Source: Bacteroidales bacterium (GTDB lineage: Bacteria; Bacteroidota; Bacteroidia; Bacteroidales; UBA932). From it: a stretch of 64,000 nt of DNA. Positions 1 to 10,485 of this stretch are shown here, piece by piece. The DNA is taken from contig JAFSXX010000045.1 of assembly GCA_017443845.1 (NCBI GenBank), positions 50,322 to 114,321 on the forward strand. The letters are read 5' to 3'. The notes beneath the pieces are model-generated. The model was not told the origin of the DNA. It saw nothing but the letters and a program-made list of their open reading frames with translations, and did not search any database. Each line of letters starts with the position of its first letter. The stretch's first letter is position 1. The translations under genes were made by a program, and so were the position numbers.

Positions 1-1271
1 CCCTCGCTCCTGGCAATGGTGCCGGGAGTCTTTATCTGCACATTCGCGGCGATGCTCAGCACGCTCTTGAGCCTGGAGGCCACAAGCTTTTCGAGATCCG
101 TGAAGGGGGAAAGGGTATCGAATCCCTTGGCAAAATACTCCGGACGCACTTCGACCTGGACCGTGAGGGTATCGAGATTCCTCTCCCGGTCGACGATAAG
201 CTTGAATCTGGGCGCGCACTCGGGAATCGAGAGGAGCACGCTCTCCACCTGGCTCGGGAAGACATTGATTCCCCTGATGATGAGCATATCGTCGCTCCGG
301 CCCGTAATCCTGTCCATCCTCACGAATGTACGGCCGCAGCCGCATTCGCCGGGGAGAAGGCGGGTCAGATCGCGGGTACGATAACGCAGCACCGGCATTC
401 CCTCCTTAGTAAGGGTAGTGAAAACCAGCTCACCGGGAGTTCCGTCGGGCAGCCTCTCGCAAGTGACAGGGTCGATTATCTCGGGATAGAAATGGTCCTC
501 GTTGATGTGGGAGCCATCCTGGTGCTCGCACTCGTAGCTGACGCTGGGGCCCATAATCTCGCTGAGGCCATAGAGGTTGTAGGCCTTGAGGCCGAGGCGG
601 GATTCTATCTCCCTGCGCATATTCTCGGTCCAGGGCTCGGCGCCGAAAGCGCCCACCCGCAGTTTCAGGTCCGAGACCCGGATTCCCATCTTTTCCATCG
701 TCTCGGCAAGGTGGAGGGCGTAGGACGGCGTGCAGGCAATGCCCGTGACGCCCAGGTCTTTGATCAGCCTGACGTGCTTTTCGGTATTGCCGGTGGAGGT
801 GGGTATGACGGTTCCGCCCAAATTCTCCACTCCGTAATGCGCGCCGAGGCCTCCCGTGAAGAGGCCGTAGCCATAGGCTACCGAGAAGATGTCGTCGCGT
901 CCCACTCCGTATGCCGAGAGGCATCGGCTCATACACTCGCTCCAGATGCCGATATCCTTCCGGGTATAACCCACGATAGTGGGGTTTCCCGTGGTTCCGG
1001 TAGAGGCGTGGATGCGGACTATTTCCGACTGCGGAGCGGCCTGAAGCCCGAAGGGATAGTTGTCCCGCAGGTCCTGCTTGGTGGTAAAAGGCAGCCGGAC
1101 TATGTCGTCTATCGAATTGATGTCGTCAGGAGAGATATCCATCTCCTGCATCTTGTTGCGGTAGAAAGGCACGTTATGGTAAACATAGGCCACGACCTTG
1201 TGGAGCCTGCGCCCCTGCAGTCCGCGAAGCTCATCGCGCGACATGCACTCTTTATTGGGATTCCAGATCAT
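1..1271 (-). CDS. paaK: phenylacetate--CoA ligase, 3' end outside the window
   Basis: Adenylate-forming ligase that would activate phenylacetate (or an aryl acetate) to its CoA thioester with ATP. The frame is open from ATG 1271 to the window edge: 423 codons of a family that is about 430-435 residues long, so only the extreme C-terminus is missing. It starts MIWNPNKECM. The nucleotide-binding loop STGTTGNPT, the YGLSE motif and the C-terminal RSDDMLIIRGINVFP segment typical of PaaK are present. ATG 1271 lies 3 nt after the stop of the aminotransferase, so the two are probably co-transcribed. In gut anaerobes such ligases often sit with 2-oxoacid:ferredoxin oxidoreductases and make aromatic amino acids from aryl acetates; whether ior genes follow cannot be seen here. 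Confidence 0.93.
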   Translation of the reverse strand, partial: MIWNPNKECMSRDELRGLQGRRLHKVVAYVYHNVPFYRNKMQEMDISPDDINSIDDIVRLPFTTKQDLRDNYPFGLQAAPQSEIVRIHASTGTTGNPTIVGYTRKDIGIWSECMSRCLSAYGVGRDDIFSVAYGYGLFTGGLGAHYGVENLGGTVIPTSTGNTEKHVRLIKDLGVTGIACTPSYALHLAETMEKMGIRVSDLKLRVGAFGAEPWTENMRREIESRLGLKAYNLYGLSEIMGPSVSYECEHQDGSHINEDHFYPEIIDPVTCERLPDGTPGELVFTTLTKEGMPVLRYRTRDLTRLLPGECGCGRTFVRMDRITGRSDDMLIIRGINVFPSQVESVLLSIPECAPRFKLIVDRERNLDTLTVQVEVRPEYFAKGFDTLSPFTDLEKLVASRLKSVLSIAANVQIKTPGTIARSE

Positions 1272-1274
1272 GGC

Positions 1275-2591
1275 TCAACGGGAAATATGGTCCTGTTCAA
1301 ACTCCGCCATCCTGCTGTCGAGGACATCGTACATATCGTCGCGCATCCTGCTGGTGCATGCCCTGATGCCTTCGCGGAGGCTGCCGGTGGTGGAGAGCGA
1401 GATGCTGCTCACTCCGTAGCTCACCAGTTCGCTGAGGAGCTCGCCTCCCGTCAGGCCGGGGTAGCTCAGGGTGAAGAAGAAGCCGTCGCCGACCTTCTCC
1501 TCCACGTCGCGGTCGTAGGTGACATTGAAGCCGTGGCGGCAGAATATCTCCTTCATCCTGGCGGCGCGGCGCTCATATTCGCGGACATCTTCGACAAAGT
1601 CGATCACTCCGTCGCAGGAGAGGTCCAGCATCCTGGCATAGGCGTACTGGGTGGTGGCCGTGCAGCCGCTGGTAATCATATAGAGGATCGAGGCGGTGAG
1701 CGTCACCCCGAAGATTCCGGAGTCGTTGTAGCGCTCCGCCAGGGCGGGATAATGGCGCTTGTAAAGATTGTCTCCTACGCAGCACAGGGCGATGCGCTGG
1801 CCGGCATAGCTGAATATCTTGGAGGCCGAGAGCATAAGGATATAATTGTCTGTATAGCGGGCCACGGTGGGCAGGAAAGGAGCTTCGTATGGCTTCCCGA
1901 GCGGGTGCCTGAAATCCATACAGAAATAGGCCAGGTCCTCCATCACCACCACGTCGTATTTGGTGGCAAGTGAGCCTACGACACGGAGTTCCGATTCATC
2001 GAGGCAGATCCAGGCCGGGTTGTTGGGATTGGAATAGATGATGGCAGCCACATCGCCCGAAGAGAGTTCCTCCTCGAGTTTGGCCCCGAGCGCCTCGGCC
2101 CCGCGGTAATGATAGATGTCGAACTCTTTCCACTTGATGCCGAGCACCCTCAGCTGGGATTTCTGGATGGGGAATCCGGGATCTATGAAGAGGACCTTGT
2201 CCTTGCCCGGGATGCGCTGTGTACAGCCGATAAACGCACCGAAGGAGGCCGCGACGGAACCAGTGGTCGGAACGCAGCCGACAGGCGAAATGTCGATATC
2301 GATAAAGGCCTTGATGAAGCGGGATGCGGCTTTCTTGAGTTCCGGCACTCCCCCTGCCGCGGGATATTGCGAGCCGATGCCGCTGTCGAGCGCGGCTTTC
2401 TCGGCCTCGATGCCGTAGCGGTTCATAGGAAGGCTCGGAGAGCCCTGGTCCATCCGGATAAAGGGAATGCCTGTCTTGGATTCGAGATACTGCGCCACGA
2501 GCACCATCTCGCCTATCGTTGCGGTGGTCAGGTCCCGGACATTGCAGGAGTTGCAGGCTTCTGCCACCAATTCATCGCTGAAGAGTTTCAT
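1275..2591 (-). CDS. PLP-dependent aminotransferase, class I/II
   Basis: Fold-type I aminotransferase of 438 residues. Visible landmarks are SNPNNP (PLP and substrate contacts), the catalytic lysine in SASKIFSYAGQR and a C-terminal substrate-binding region ending near TTGSLREGI. The exact amino donor cannot be read from sequence. The start overlaps the stop of the upstream carbon-nitrogen hydrolase by 4 nt (ATGA), so translation is coupled. The hydrolase partner suggests a glutamine- or asparagine-type transaminase/omega-amidase pair, as in methionine salvage. The downstream paaK suggests an alternative role in aromatic amino acid metabolism. It is the penultimate gene of the ilv-leu operon. 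Confidence 0.85.
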   Translation of the reverse strand: MKLFSDELVAEACNSCNVRDLTTATIGEMVLVAQYLESKTGIPFIRMDQGSPSLPMNRYGIEAEKAALDSGIGSQYPAAGGVPELKKAASRFIKAFIDIDISPVGCVPTTGSVAASFGAFIGCTQRIPGKDKVLFIDPGFPIQKSQLRVLGIKWKEFDIYHYRGAEALGAKLEEELSSGDVAAIIYSNPNNPAWICLDESELRVVGSLATKYDVVVMEDLAYFCMDFRHPLGKPYEAPFLPTVARYTDNYILMLSASKIFSYAGQRIALCCVGDNLYKRHYPALAERYNDSGIFGVTLTASILYMITSGCTATTQYAYARMLDLSCDGVIDFVEDVREYERRAARMKEIFCRHGFNVTYDRDVEEKVGDGFFFTLSYPGLTGGELLSELVSYGVSSISLSTTGSLREGIRACTSRMRDDMYDVLDSRMAEFEQDHISR

Positions 2592-3352
2592 TTTTCACGG
2601 AGTGCAAAATCGTCCTCGTCGTCGAGGACGGGGAATTTGGAACAATAGGACCTGAGCAGGTCCATATCTATTTCGCCGAGGGCATACGACTCCTTGCCGA
2701 GGGGACAGGAGGCCACATACTCGCCGTAGGGATTGATCAGGACGGTATTGCCGTCATACTCGCAGAGCGGATCGGTGCCGCAGCGGTTGACCGCCAGGAA
2801 CCAGCACTGATTCTCGATGGCGCGGGCGCGGGTGAGGGTATCCCAGGCCAGCTGGCGCGGGATGGGCCAGTTGGCGACGCAGATGATGGCGTCGTAATCC
2901 CCCCTGTTGCGGCTCCAGACCGGGAAGCGGAGGTCGTAGCAGACGGTCAGCAGGAACCGTACTCCACGCCACTGCACCACCTTGCGATGGTTGCCGTTGC
3001 TGAAGGTCCTCCCCTCCCCGCCATACTTGAAGAGATGGCGCTTGTCGTAATATTCCTCCCACTGCGGAGTCACGAAGAAGAGGCGGTTCATAAGCTTATC
3101 CCCCTCCCGGCAGGCCACGCTGCCGGCTATGGCGCAGTCATTCCTGCGGGCGAATTCCCGCATCCAGAGAAGGCCGCGGGGAGGATCCTCCTCCCGGAAC
3201 TCTCCGGGAGCCGTGGAGAAACCGGTGGTAAACATTTCGGGGAGGACGACCAAGTCGGCCCCGGGAGCGTCGGAAAGCAGGGACTCGAGCCTTTCGATAT
3301 TGGCGGCCGGCGAGCCCCAGACGATATCCTGCTGAACGAGCAATACTTTCAT
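2588..3352 (-). CDS. carbon-nitrogen hydrolase, omega-amidase-like (Nit2/YafV type)
   Basis: Nitrilase-superfamily amidase of 254 residues. The Glu-Lys-Cys triad is visible: Glu in VVLPEMFTTGF, Lys in YYDKRHLFKYGGE and Cys in LLTVCYDLRFP. The short length and the CYDLRFPVW signature match omega-amidases, which hydrolyse the 2-oxo-acid amides (2-oxoglutaramate, 2-oxosuccinamate) left by glutamine or asparagine transaminases. The gene lies 10 nt after ilvE and overlaps the next aminotransferase by 4 nt, which fits that coupling. No signal peptide, so cytoplasmic. Assignment to omega-amidase rather than another nitrilase branch rests on motifs and context. Confidence 0.85.
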   Translation of the reverse strand: MKVLLVQQDIVWGSPAANIERLESLLSDAPGADLVVLPEMFTTGFSTAPGEFREEDPPRGLLWMREFARRNDCAIAGSVACREGDKLMNRLFFVTPQWEEYYDKRHLFKYGGEGRTFSNGNHRKVVQWRGVRFLLTVCYDLRFPVWSRNRGDYDAIICVANWPIPRQLAWDTLTRARAIENQCWFLAVNRCGTDPLCEYDGNTVLINPYGEYVASCPLGKESYALGEIDMDLLRSYCSKFPVLDDEDDFALREK

Positions 3353-3362
3353 TTGAAATCAA

Positions 3363-4400
3363 TTATAGGACAAGGCACCAGCCATAGGGATCCTCTTCGG
3401 TTCCGTTCTGGATTCCGCGGATCCGCTCGTACAATTTCTGGCTGACGGGGCCGCATTTGTCGGGCGACCCGAAATGATACGAGGCCGTAACCACGTCACT
3501 CTCCAGTCCGGGACGGTCCTCGATGGTATGGATGGGGGTGATCACCACGGCCGTGCCGCAGGCGTTGACCTCGTCGAACTCTGCGAGCTCCTCCACCGGG
3601 ATGGGGCGCTTCTCGACCGTCAGTCCGAAGTCGGTGGCAATCTGCTGGAGGCTCTTGTTGGTAATCGAAGGCAGGACGGAATTGGAGAGCGGCGTCACAT
3701 ACCTGTCGCCCTTTATGGCCATGAAGTTGGACGAGCCGAACTCGTCTATCTTGGTCTTGGTAGCCGAATCGAGGTAGAGCAGCTCGCCGTAACCCAGCCT
3801 GTGGGCCAGGTTGTAGGGATGGAGCGAGGTCGCATAGTTGGCCGAGAGTTTGAAGCGGCCCGTACCGTTCGGCGCTGCGCGGTCGTAATTGCGGGAAATT
3901 ATCGCAGTAGTGGGAGTCAGCCCCTTGGAAGTGCTGTACAGTCCGACGGGGGAGCACATCACCATAAAGATGACCTCCTTGGAGGACTGCACTCCAAGCT
4001 GCGGGTTGCAGCCAATGAGCACGGGACGGATATAGAGCGACGCGCCGAATCCGTAAGGAGGCAGATAATCTATATTCTCCTTGACGCAGGTCACGCACAT
4101 ATCGATGAACATCTCCTCCGAGGGATATGCCATATCGAGATAAGCGCCGCTCGAGGCCATGCGCTTCGCATTCTCGTCGGGACGGAATATCCTTACCTTG
4201 CCGTCCGCTCCGCGGAATGCCTTGAGTCCTTCGAAACAGGAGTTGGAATAGTGGAATACGCCTGCGAAGATGTCGAGGTGAAGGTTGAAATCGTCACTTA
4301 CCTCGGGAGCGGACCAGCGTCCGTCCCTGTAAACGCTCTTTACGACGGCTTTGGTGTGTCTGGCATTGAAAGAAAGGTTTGACCAGTCGAGATTTTCCAT
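3363..4400 (-). CDS. ilvE: branched-chain amino acid aminotransferase
   Basis: Fold-type IV PLP aminotransferase (345 aa) that interconverts Leu, Ile and Val with their 2-oxo acids, the last step for all three. Seen in the sequence: FEGLKAFR near residue 57, the PLP lysine K184 in GTGRFKLSANYA, FGSSNFMAI and SITNKSL, and a C-terminal region ending PYGWCLVL. Length and motifs match the type II (BCAT-long) group. It starts 18 nt after leuB in the ilv-leu operon. Confidence 0.96.
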   Translation of the reverse strand: MENLDWSNLSFNARHTKAVVKSVYRDGRWSAPEVSDDFNLHLDIFAGVFHYSNSCFEGLKAFRGADGKVRIFRPDENAKRMASSGAYLDMAYPSEEMFIDMCVTCVKENIDYLPPYGFGASLYIRPVLIGCNPQLGVQSSKEVIFMVMCSPVGLYSTSKGLTPTTAIISRNYDRAAPNGTGRFKLSANYATSLHPYNLAHRLGYGELLYLDSATKTKIDEFGSSNFMAIKGDRYVTPLSNSVLPSITNKSLQQIATDFGLTVEKRPIPVEELAEFDEVNACGTAVVITPIHTIEDRPGLESDVVTASYHFGSPDKCGPVSQKLYERIRGIQNGTEEDPYGWCLVL

Positions 4401-4418
4401 ATCGTTGTTCTTTATTAT

Positions 4419-5483
4419 TTATCTGCAAATCCGTGAAGCCACCCAGTCGCCCACCTCCGAGGTGGAGTAGGCCTTTCCGCCCGCGGAGAGGTCCTCTGTG
4501 ACGACGCCCTCCTCTATCGAAGCGGCGACGGCGCGGCGGATGGCCGCACCCTCCTCCTTGAGGGCGAATGCATACTCGAACATCATCGCGGCCGAGAGTA
4601 TGGTGGCAAGGGGGTTGGCTATGTTCTTGCCGGCGGCCTGGGGGTATGAGCCGTGGATGGGCTCGAAAACGCCTGTCTTCTCCCCTATCGAAGCGGATGC
4701 CAGCAGGCCCATCGAACCGCTAATGCAGCTCGCCTCGTCGGTAAGTATGTCGCCGAAGGTATTCTCGGTGACCATCACGTCGAAAAACTCGGGACCCGTC
4801 ACGAGCTTCATCGCGGCGTTGTCCACGAACATATAGTCGGTGACGACATCGGGATAGAGCGGAGCCATTTCCTGCGCCACCTGCCTCCAGAGGCGGGAAG
4901 ACTCCAGGACATTGGCCTTGTCCACGACCGTGAGGTGGCCGCGGCGGCGGCGCGCGTAGTCGAAGGCTAGTTTCAGGATGCGCTCCACTTCGTAGCGGTG
5001 GTAGATATTGGTGTCATAGGCCGTATCTCCGCCGTCCAGGCGTCCCTTCTCGCCGAAATACATTCCGCCGGTGAGCTCGCGGATGCAGAGCAGGTCGGCT
5101 CCGTCGACGAGTTCTTCGCGAAGGGGGCTCTTGTGGATCAGGGGTTTGAAGGTCTCCACGGGCCTGAGGTTGGCATAGAGGCCCAGTTGCTTGCGCATGG
5201 CCAGGAGTCCCTGCTCGGGACGCACCTTCGCCGTAGGGTCGTTGTCGTATCGGGGATCGCCTACCGCGCCGAAAAGGACGGCGTCGGCTTCGGTGCAGAT
5301 ACGGTATGTCTCTTCGGGGAACGGTGAGCCTGTCGCGTCTATGGCACAGGCGCCGGCAAGTCCGAACCGGTATTCAACCTCATGGCCAAAGAGGGAACAT
5401 ACGGCATCGGTCACCTTCACCGCCTGCTCCACCACTTCCGGGCCTATACCGTCACCTGGCAGCTTTGCAATTTTGAGTTTCAT
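4419..5483 (-). CDS. leuB: 3-isopropylmalate dehydrogenase
   Basis: Oxidative decarboxylation of 3-isopropylmalate with NAD+, third committed step of leucine synthesis. The 354-residue protein begins [17 protein letters not shown] and carries the family signature around [19 protein letters not shown] as well as the substrate arginines in [16 protein letters not shown]. The NAD-type determinant [18 protein letters not shown] is present. Start and the stop of the upstream synthase abut with no spacer, so the genes are translationally coupled. Confidence 0.97.
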   Translation of the reverse strand: MKLKIAKLPGDGIGPEVVEQAVKVTDAVCSLFGHEVEYRFGLAGACAIDATGSPFPEETYRICTEADAVLFGAVGDPRYDNDPTAKVRPEQGLLAMRKQLGLYANLRPVETFKPLIHKSPLREELVDGADLLCIRELTGGMYFGEKGRLDGGDTAYDTNIYHRYEVERILKLAFDYARRRRGHLTVVDKANVLESSRLWRQVAQEMAPLYPDVVTDYMFVDNAAMKLVTGPEFFDVMVTENTFGDILTDEASCISGSMGLLASASIGEKTGVFEPIHGSYPQAAGKNIANPLATILSAAMMFEYAFALKEEGAAIRRAVAASIEEGVVTEDLSAGGKAYSTSEVGDWVASRICR

Positions 5484-7016
5484 TTACTTCAGCGAATTTA
5501 AATTAAAATTTTCAATAATGTTCAACATTTTGACGGTCGCCTTGATGGCGGCCTCCGTCTGGTCCGAATCGATGCCGCGGGTCTTGAAACGGTGCCCGGC
5601 GTTGTCCCAGAAGATGGTGGTCGAGACAAGGGCGTCCGTCTTGCCCCCAGGGGGTATCGAGACCTGATAGTCGGTCAGGACGGGATGCGGCTTGCCCAGG
5701 CGGGCATATATCTTCCAGAGCGCCTTCATGAAAGCGTCGTACTGGCCGTCGCCGTCGGAGGAGGATTCGTATTCGGAGCCGTGGATATTGACCTTGAGGC
5801 TGGCCACGGGACGCATCCCGCGGGCCAGCTGGAGCGAATAGTTGACTATGCGTATGTTATCCTCCTCCATCGGGCCGGTCTTAAGCACATCGGCCACGAT
5901 GAAAGGCAGGTCCTCGGCCGTCAGCATCTCCTTCTTGTCGCCGAGTTCGACGACGCGGTCGGTCACCATACGAACCTGCTCAGGAGAGAGATGCAGCCCG
6001 AGGGTATCGAGATTCTCCAGCACATTGGCCTTCCCGCTCATCTTGCCGAGGGCATAGGTGCGGGTGCGGCCGAAGCGCTGGGGCAGAAGCCGGTTGGCAT
6101 AGAGTCCGCCCTTGCGGTCGCCGTCGGCGTGGATGCCGCTGCTCTGGGTGAAGACATTCTCGCCCGTCACGGGTTCATTGTCGGGGACCCTGACGCCCGA
6201 GATGCTCTCGACATATTTGCAGACGTGCATCAGCCGGCGCTCGTCGATGCCGCATGCGGTGCCGAGCATATCGTTGAGCCCTGCCACGAAAACGGCGACA
6301 GGGGTATTTCCGGTACGCTCGCCGAGGCCGTTGACGGTGCAGTGCACTCCGCGCACCCCGGCCTTGACCGCCGCCAGCGAATTGGCGACAGCAAGTCCGT
6401 AGTCATTGTGTCCGTGGAAATCGAAGCGCAGCTCCGGATGGCGCTGGAGCATCCTGGATACCGCATCCCCTGTCCTCCAGGGGTCGAGTATGCCGAGGGT
6501 ATCGGGCAGCATCACGCGCCTGACAGGCATCTCGCTAAGGGCGTCGGCGAGCATATCCACGTATTTCGGAGAAGATGAGATTCCGTTCGACCAGTCCTCG
6601 AGATAGACGTTGACCTCCATTCCGCGGGAACGGGCGTCCCCGACCGTCGAGGCGATATCGCGGATATGCTCCTCCGGCGTCTTGCGGAGTTGGTTAGTCA
6701 AATGGTGCATGGAGCCTTTGGCGAGGATGTTGATTACCCTGCCGCCGTGGCTGTAGATCCATTCGACCGATTTTCCGCCGTCCAGGAAGCCGAGGGCCTC
6801 GATGCGGTCGAGGATCCCTTTCGAGAGGGCCCAGGCGCAGATCCTGCGGAAGGATTCGGATTCGCCGCGGGAGACATTCGCGGAAGCCACCTCGATGCGG
6901 TCGGCCTTGAGCTCGTCGATCAGCATCCGGGCTATCGTCAGTTTCTCATCCGCATTGAATGAAACCCCGGCCGTCTGTTCGCCGTCGCGCAACGTGGTAT
7001 CAAGTATCTCGATCAT
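5484..7016 (-). CDS. second 2-isopropylmalate synthase / citramalate synthase family protein
   Basis: HMGL-like acyl transferase of 510 residues. ATG 7016 was chosen because it begins [20 protein letters not shown], the conserved family start, and overlaps the leuD stop (ATGA); the upstream open frame is leuD read out of frame. The TIM-barrel metal site is visible ([28 protein letters not shown]), followed by a C-terminal LeuA-type allosteric domain. It is clearly diverged from LeuA at 8981-10474. A second synthase inside leuCDAB is usual in Bacteroidales; it may be a citramalate synthase giving 2-oxobutyrate for isoleucine, or a second isopropylmalate synthase. Sequence alone does not settle the acceptor (pyruvate or 2-oxoisovalerate). 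Confidence 0.88.
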   Translation of the reverse strand: MIEILDTTLRDGEQTAGVSFNADEKLTIARMLIDELKADRIEVASANVSRGESESFRRICAWALSKGILDRIEALGFLDGGKSVEWIYSHGGRVINILAKGSMHHLTNQLRKTPEEHIRDIASTVGDARSRGMEVNVYLEDWSNGISSSPKYVDMLADALSEMPVRRVMLPDTLGILDPWRTGDAVSRMLQRHPELRFDFHGHNDYGLAVANSLAAVKAGVRGVHCTVNGLGERTGNTPVAVFVAGLNDMLGTACGIDERRLMHVCKYVESISGVRVPDNEPVTGENVFTQSSGIHADGDRKGGLYANRLLPQRFGRTRTYALGKMSGKANVLENLDTLGLHLSPEQVRMVTDRVVELGDKKEMLTAEDLPFIVADVLKTGPMEEDNIRIVNYSLQLARGMRPVASLKVNIHGSEYESSSDGDGQYDAFMKALWKIYARLGKPHPVLTDYQVSIPPGGKTDALVSTTIFWDNAGHRFKTRGIDSDQTEAAIKATVKMLNIIENFNLNSLK

Positions 7017-7612
7017 CTGCGGCTCTTCTTTTCGAAATCCTCGATGGCCTCTTTCTGTTCGAGAAGCCAGTCGATATCGTCCAGGGCATTCATCAGGCAG
7101 TACTTCTTGTAGGAGTTGAGTTCGAACCGCTCGCTCCTGCCGGTCGCCAGGTTGGTCACCCTCTGGGAGGGCACGTCCACCCTTACCTTCATCTTCGGAT
7201 CGGCCGAAATGGAGGCGAACAGTTCGGAGAGGAACCCTTCGGAGACCACCACGGGGAGTACGAAATTGTTGAGTTCGTTGTTCTTGTGGATATCTGCGAA
7301 GAAACTGGAGATCACCACCCTGAATCCATAGCCCGCAATCGCCCAGGCGGCGTGCTCGCGGCTCGAACCCGAACCGAAATTGCGCCCGGCGACCAATATG
7401 CACCCCGAATAACGGGGATCGTTGAGCACGAACGAGGGCTCCGGAGTGCCGTCGGCGTGGAAGCGCCAGTCCCGGAAAAGATTCTCCCCGAAGAACTTCT
7501 CGTCGCGCCCGGTCGCCTTCAGGAAGCGGGCCGGTATGATCTGGTCGGTGTCCACATTCTCGACGGGAAGGGGGACGCAGGTACTCTCTATTATGTCGAA
7601 TTTCTGTTTCAT
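7013..7612 (-). CDS. leuD: 3-isopropylmalate dehydratase small subunit
   Basis: Swivelling small subunit (199 aa) of isopropylmalate isomerase, partner of LeuC. ATG 7612 begins [16 protein letters not shown] and overlaps the leuC stop by 4 nt. The signatures [12 protein letters not shown] and [13 protein letters not shown] are intact. The frame stays open upstream to 7741 but that part is leuC DNA in another frame. Coupled ATGA junctions on both sides (leuC and the second synthase) indicate stoichiometric expression with LeuC. Confidence 0.97.
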   Translation of the reverse strand: MKQKFDIIESTCVPLPVENVDTDQIIPARFLKATGRDEKFFGENLFRDWRFHADGTPEPSFVLNDPRYSGCILVAGRNFGSGSSREHAAWAIAGYGFRVVISSFFADIHKNNELNNFVLPVVVSEGFLSELFASISADPKMKVRVDVPSQRVTNLATGRSERFELNSYKKYCLMNALDDIDWLLEQKEAIEDFEKKSRR

Positions 7613-8976
7613 AGCATTGTCCTCGGATCGGTTATGACGCCCGTAACCGCGGCCGCGGCGGCCGTCAGGGGGCTTGCAAGGATGGTTCTGGCGCCGGGTC
7701 CCTGGCGTCCTTCGAAATTGCGGTTTCCCGTCGATACGCAATATTTGCCGGCGGGCACCTTGTCGTCGTTCATCGCCAGGCAGGCCGAACAGCCGGGCTG
7801 ACGGATCTCGAATCCGGAAGCCTCCAGTATCCTGTCGAGCCCCTCCTCCTCTATCTGGCGCCTTACCGCCCAGGAGCCGGGCACGAGCCAGGCGACCACG
7901 CCCTCAGCCTTGCGCCGTCCCTTCACTATGGAGGCGAAGGCCCTGAAATCCTCGATGCGGCCGTTGGTGCAGGCGCCGAGGAAGACGTAGTCCACCTTCC
8001 TGCCAAGCATCTTCTCTCCCGGGGCGAAGCCCATATATGCGAGGGAATGGGGCGCCGCATCTTCCGGAACGGTGCCGTCCACGGGAATCCCCATTCCGGG
8101 ATTCGTACCGTAGGTCACCATCGGAGCGACCTCGGAGGCATCGAAGAGGATCTCCCTGTCGAATACGGCATCATCGCCGCTGCGGAGGGTCTTCCAATAT
8201 TCGACGGCCGCATCCCAGTCCGCCCCCTTGGGCGCGAACTCGCGGCCTTTGATATACTCGAAAGTGGTCTCGTCGGGAGCGATGAAGCCGCCCCTGGCCC
8301 CCATCTCTATCGAGAGGTTGCAGAGGGTCAGACGCCCCTCCATCGAGAGGCTGCGGACCGCCTCACCTCGGTACTCCACGAAATATCCGGTGGCTCCGGA
8401 GGTCGATATCCTCATCATCAGGAAGAGGGCCAGGTCCTTGGCCGTAACGCCCGGGCCCAGTTTACCCTCGATCCTGATACTCATCGACTTGGGCTTCTGC
8501 TGGAGGATGCACTGGGAGGCGAGCACCATCTCCACCTCGCTCGTGCCGATGCCGAAGGCGACAGCGCCCATCGCGCCGTGGGTGGAGGTATGAGAGTCGC
8601 CGCAGACAATGGTCATTCCCGGCAGGGAGAGTCCCTTCTCGGGGCCCACAACGTGGATGATGCCGTTGTCGGGAGACATCATCCCGTAATGGGTGAGCCC
8701 GAATTCGGCGGCATTCCTTTCGAGGGTATCGACCTGCGCCTTCGAGACGGGATCCGCGATGGGTTTGTCCTGGTCGTGGGTCGGAGTGTTGTGATCGGGC
8801 ATGCAGAATATCTTATCGGGACGGAAGCAGCGGATACCGCGCGCCCTCAGCCCCTCGAATGCCTGCGGCGTGGTCACCTCATGGCAGTAGAGCCGGTCGA
8901 TATAGAGCTGCTGCGGGCCATCTTCGATACTCTTCACCACGTGGGAATCCCATATCTTGTCAAAGAGGGTATTCAT
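7609..8976 (-). CDS. leuC: 3-isopropylmalate dehydratase large subunit
   Basis: Aconitase-family [4Fe-4S] subunit (455 aa) of isopropylmalate isomerase. The three cluster cysteines are seen in [11 protein letters not shown] and [10 protein letters not shown], and the HTSTHGA motif is present. Starts 4 nt after the leuA stop with ATG 8976 ([10 protein letters not shown]). Works with LeuD to interconvert 2- and 3-isopropylmalate. Confidence 0.97.
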   Translation of the reverse strand: MNTLFDKIWDSHVVKSIEDGPQQLYIDRLYCHEVTTPQAFEGLRARGIRCFRPDKIFCMPDHNTPTHDQDKPIADPVSKAQVDTLERNAAEFGLTHYGMMSPDNGIIHVVGPEKGLSLPGMTIVCGDSHTSTHGAMGAVAFGIGTSEVEMVLASQCILQQKPKSMSIRIEGKLGPGVTAKDLALFLMMRISTSGATGYFVEYRGEAVRSLSMEGRLTLCNLSIEMGARGGFIAPDETTFEYIKGREFAPKGADWDAAVEYWKTLRSGDDAVFDREILFDASEVAPMVTYGTNPGMGIPVDGTVPEDAAPHSLAYMGFAPGEKMLGRKVDYVFLGACTNGRIEDFRAFASIVKGRRKAEGVVAWLVPGSWAVRRQIEEEGLDRILEASGFEIRQPGCSACLAMNDDKVPAGKYCVSTGNRNFEGRQGPGARTILASPLTAAAAAVTGVITDPRTML

Positions 8977-8980
8977 CGTT

Positions 8981-10474
8981 TCAGAATTTGTTTATACAGT
9001 CGATGTAGGCCTCCACAGATGCGGTGACGATATCCGTATTGGCGCCGAAACCGTAATAGAGTCTGCCGTCATGCTCGACCTGCATGTGGACCTTGCCGAC
9101 ATCGTTGGAGCCGCGGGTGATGTTCTGGATGGTGAACTCCTTGAGCACCATAGTACGCTTGATGATCGTCTTGAGGGCGTTGATGGCGGCGTCCACAGGG
9201 CCGTTTCCGGCGGAGGCGGCTTCGAATTTCTCGCCCGCAATGTCGAGTATCACGCTCGCCACGGGACGGACTCCGAGGCCGGCGGTAACCTGCAGGTATT
9301 CGAGTTTGATGTGATGGTTGGCTGTACGGTCGGCTCCGGCGAGGACGAGAAGGTCATCGTCGTTGATCTCCTTCTTCTTGTCGGCGAGTTTGAGGAATTC
9401 GCTGTAAAGCTTGTCGAGTTTCTCATCCGACAGGGTGACTCCGAGCGCCTCGAGGCGGGTACGGATGGCGGCGTGGCCGCTGCGGGCCGTCAGGACGATG
9501 GAGTTGCCGTCGAGTCCCACATCCTTGGGGTCGATGATCTCGTACGTCTGCATATTCTTGATGACGCCGTCCTGATGGATTCCAGACGAGTGGGCGAAGG
9601 CGTTGCGGCCCACTATGGCCTTGTTGGCCTGCACCGGCATATTCATCAGGCTCGCGACCATACGGCTCATCGGGCAGATGCGGGTGGTCTTGATATTGGT
9701 CTCGAGGGCGATGTCCTTGTGGCATTTGAGGATCATCGCTATCTCCTCGAGGGAGGTATTTCCGGCCCTCTCTCCCACTCCGTTGATGGTCACCTCGGCC
9801 TGGCGTGCGCCGTTGAGAAGGCCGGCCATGGTATTGGCGGTGGCCATTCCCAGGTCGTTGTGGCAGTGGGTCGAGATAATGGCGTTCCCGATGCCGTCGA
9901 CGTGATCGACCAGATATTTTATCTTGGCGCCGTATTCGTCCGGGAGGCAGTATCCCGTAGTATCCGGGATATTGACCACGGTCGCTCCGGCCTTGATTAC
10001 GGCTTCGATGACCATGGCCAGGAATTCATTGTCGGTGCGGCCGGCATCCTCGGCATAGAACTCCACGTCATCCACGAACCTGCGGGCATATTTGACTGCC
10101 TTGACGGCACGCTCGAGTATCTCCTCCCTGGTGGAATTGAACTTGTAGCGGATATGCTGGTCGGATGTTCCGATTCCGGTGTGGATACGCTTGTTCTTGG
10201 CGTAGCGCAGGGACTCTACGGCCACATCGATATCCTTCTCCACGGCGCGCGTCAGGGCACATACCGAAGGCCAGGTCACGGCCTTGGAAATCTCGACCAC
10301 CGAGTTGAAATCCCCCGGGCTCGAGATCGGGAAGCCCGCTTCTATGACATCCACGCCGAGATCCTCGAGAGCCTTGGCCACCTCGATTTTCTCGACCGTG
10401 TTGAGCTGGCATCCGGGCACCTGCTCCCCGTCGCGGAGAGTGGTATCGAAAATCAATACTCTGTCCTGTTTCAT
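8981..10474 (-). CDS. leuA: 2-isopropylmalate synthase
   Basis: Condenses acetyl-CoA with 2-oxoisovalerate, the first committed step to leucine. The 497-aa protein has the catalytic barrel motifs [13 protein letters not shown] at the N-terminus, [14 protein letters not shown] and [11 protein letters not shown], then a C-terminal LeuA dimer/allosteric domain (about residues 380-490) that usually mediates leucine feedback inhibition. It lies 11 nt downstream of ilvC, linking the Ile/Val part of the operon to the Leu part. Confidence 0.95.
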   Translation of the reverse strand: MKQDRVLIFDTTLRDGEQVPGCQLNTVEKIEVAKALEDLGVDVIEAGFPISSPGDFNSVVEISKAVTWPSVCALTRAVEKDIDVAVESLRYAKNKRIHTGIGTSDQHIRYKFNSTREEILERAVKAVKYARRFVDDVEFYAEDAGRTDNEFLAMVIEAVIKAGATVVNIPDTTGYCLPDEYGAKIKYLVDHVDGIGNAIISTHCHNDLGMATANTMAGLLNGARQAEVTINGVGERAGNTSLEEIAMILKCHKDIALETNIKTTRICPMSRMVASLMNMPVQANKAIVGRNAFAHSSGIHQDGVIKNMQTYEIIDPKDVGLDGNSIVLTARSGHAAIRTRLEALGVTLSDEKLDKLYSEFLKLADKKKEINDDDLLVLAGADRTANHHIKLEYLQVTAGLGVRPVASVILDIAGEKFEAASAGNGPVDAAINALKTIIKRTMVLKEFTIQNITRGSNDVGKVHMQVEHDGRLYYGFGANTDIVTASVEAYIDCINKF

Positions 10475-10485
10475 GGCCGACAGAT

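Noticed and set aside
1..1271. Frameshifted or broken paaK, since only short complete frames are visible there
   Set aside because: Direct reading from ATG 1271 shows one uninterrupted frame to the window edge; it only lacks a stop because the window ends.
492..1973. 493-codon plus-strand open frame opposite paaK and the aminotransferase
   Set aside because: It is antisense to two genes with intact family motifs; long antisense frames are expected in this GC-rich, codon-biased DNA and the translation has no recognisable domain.
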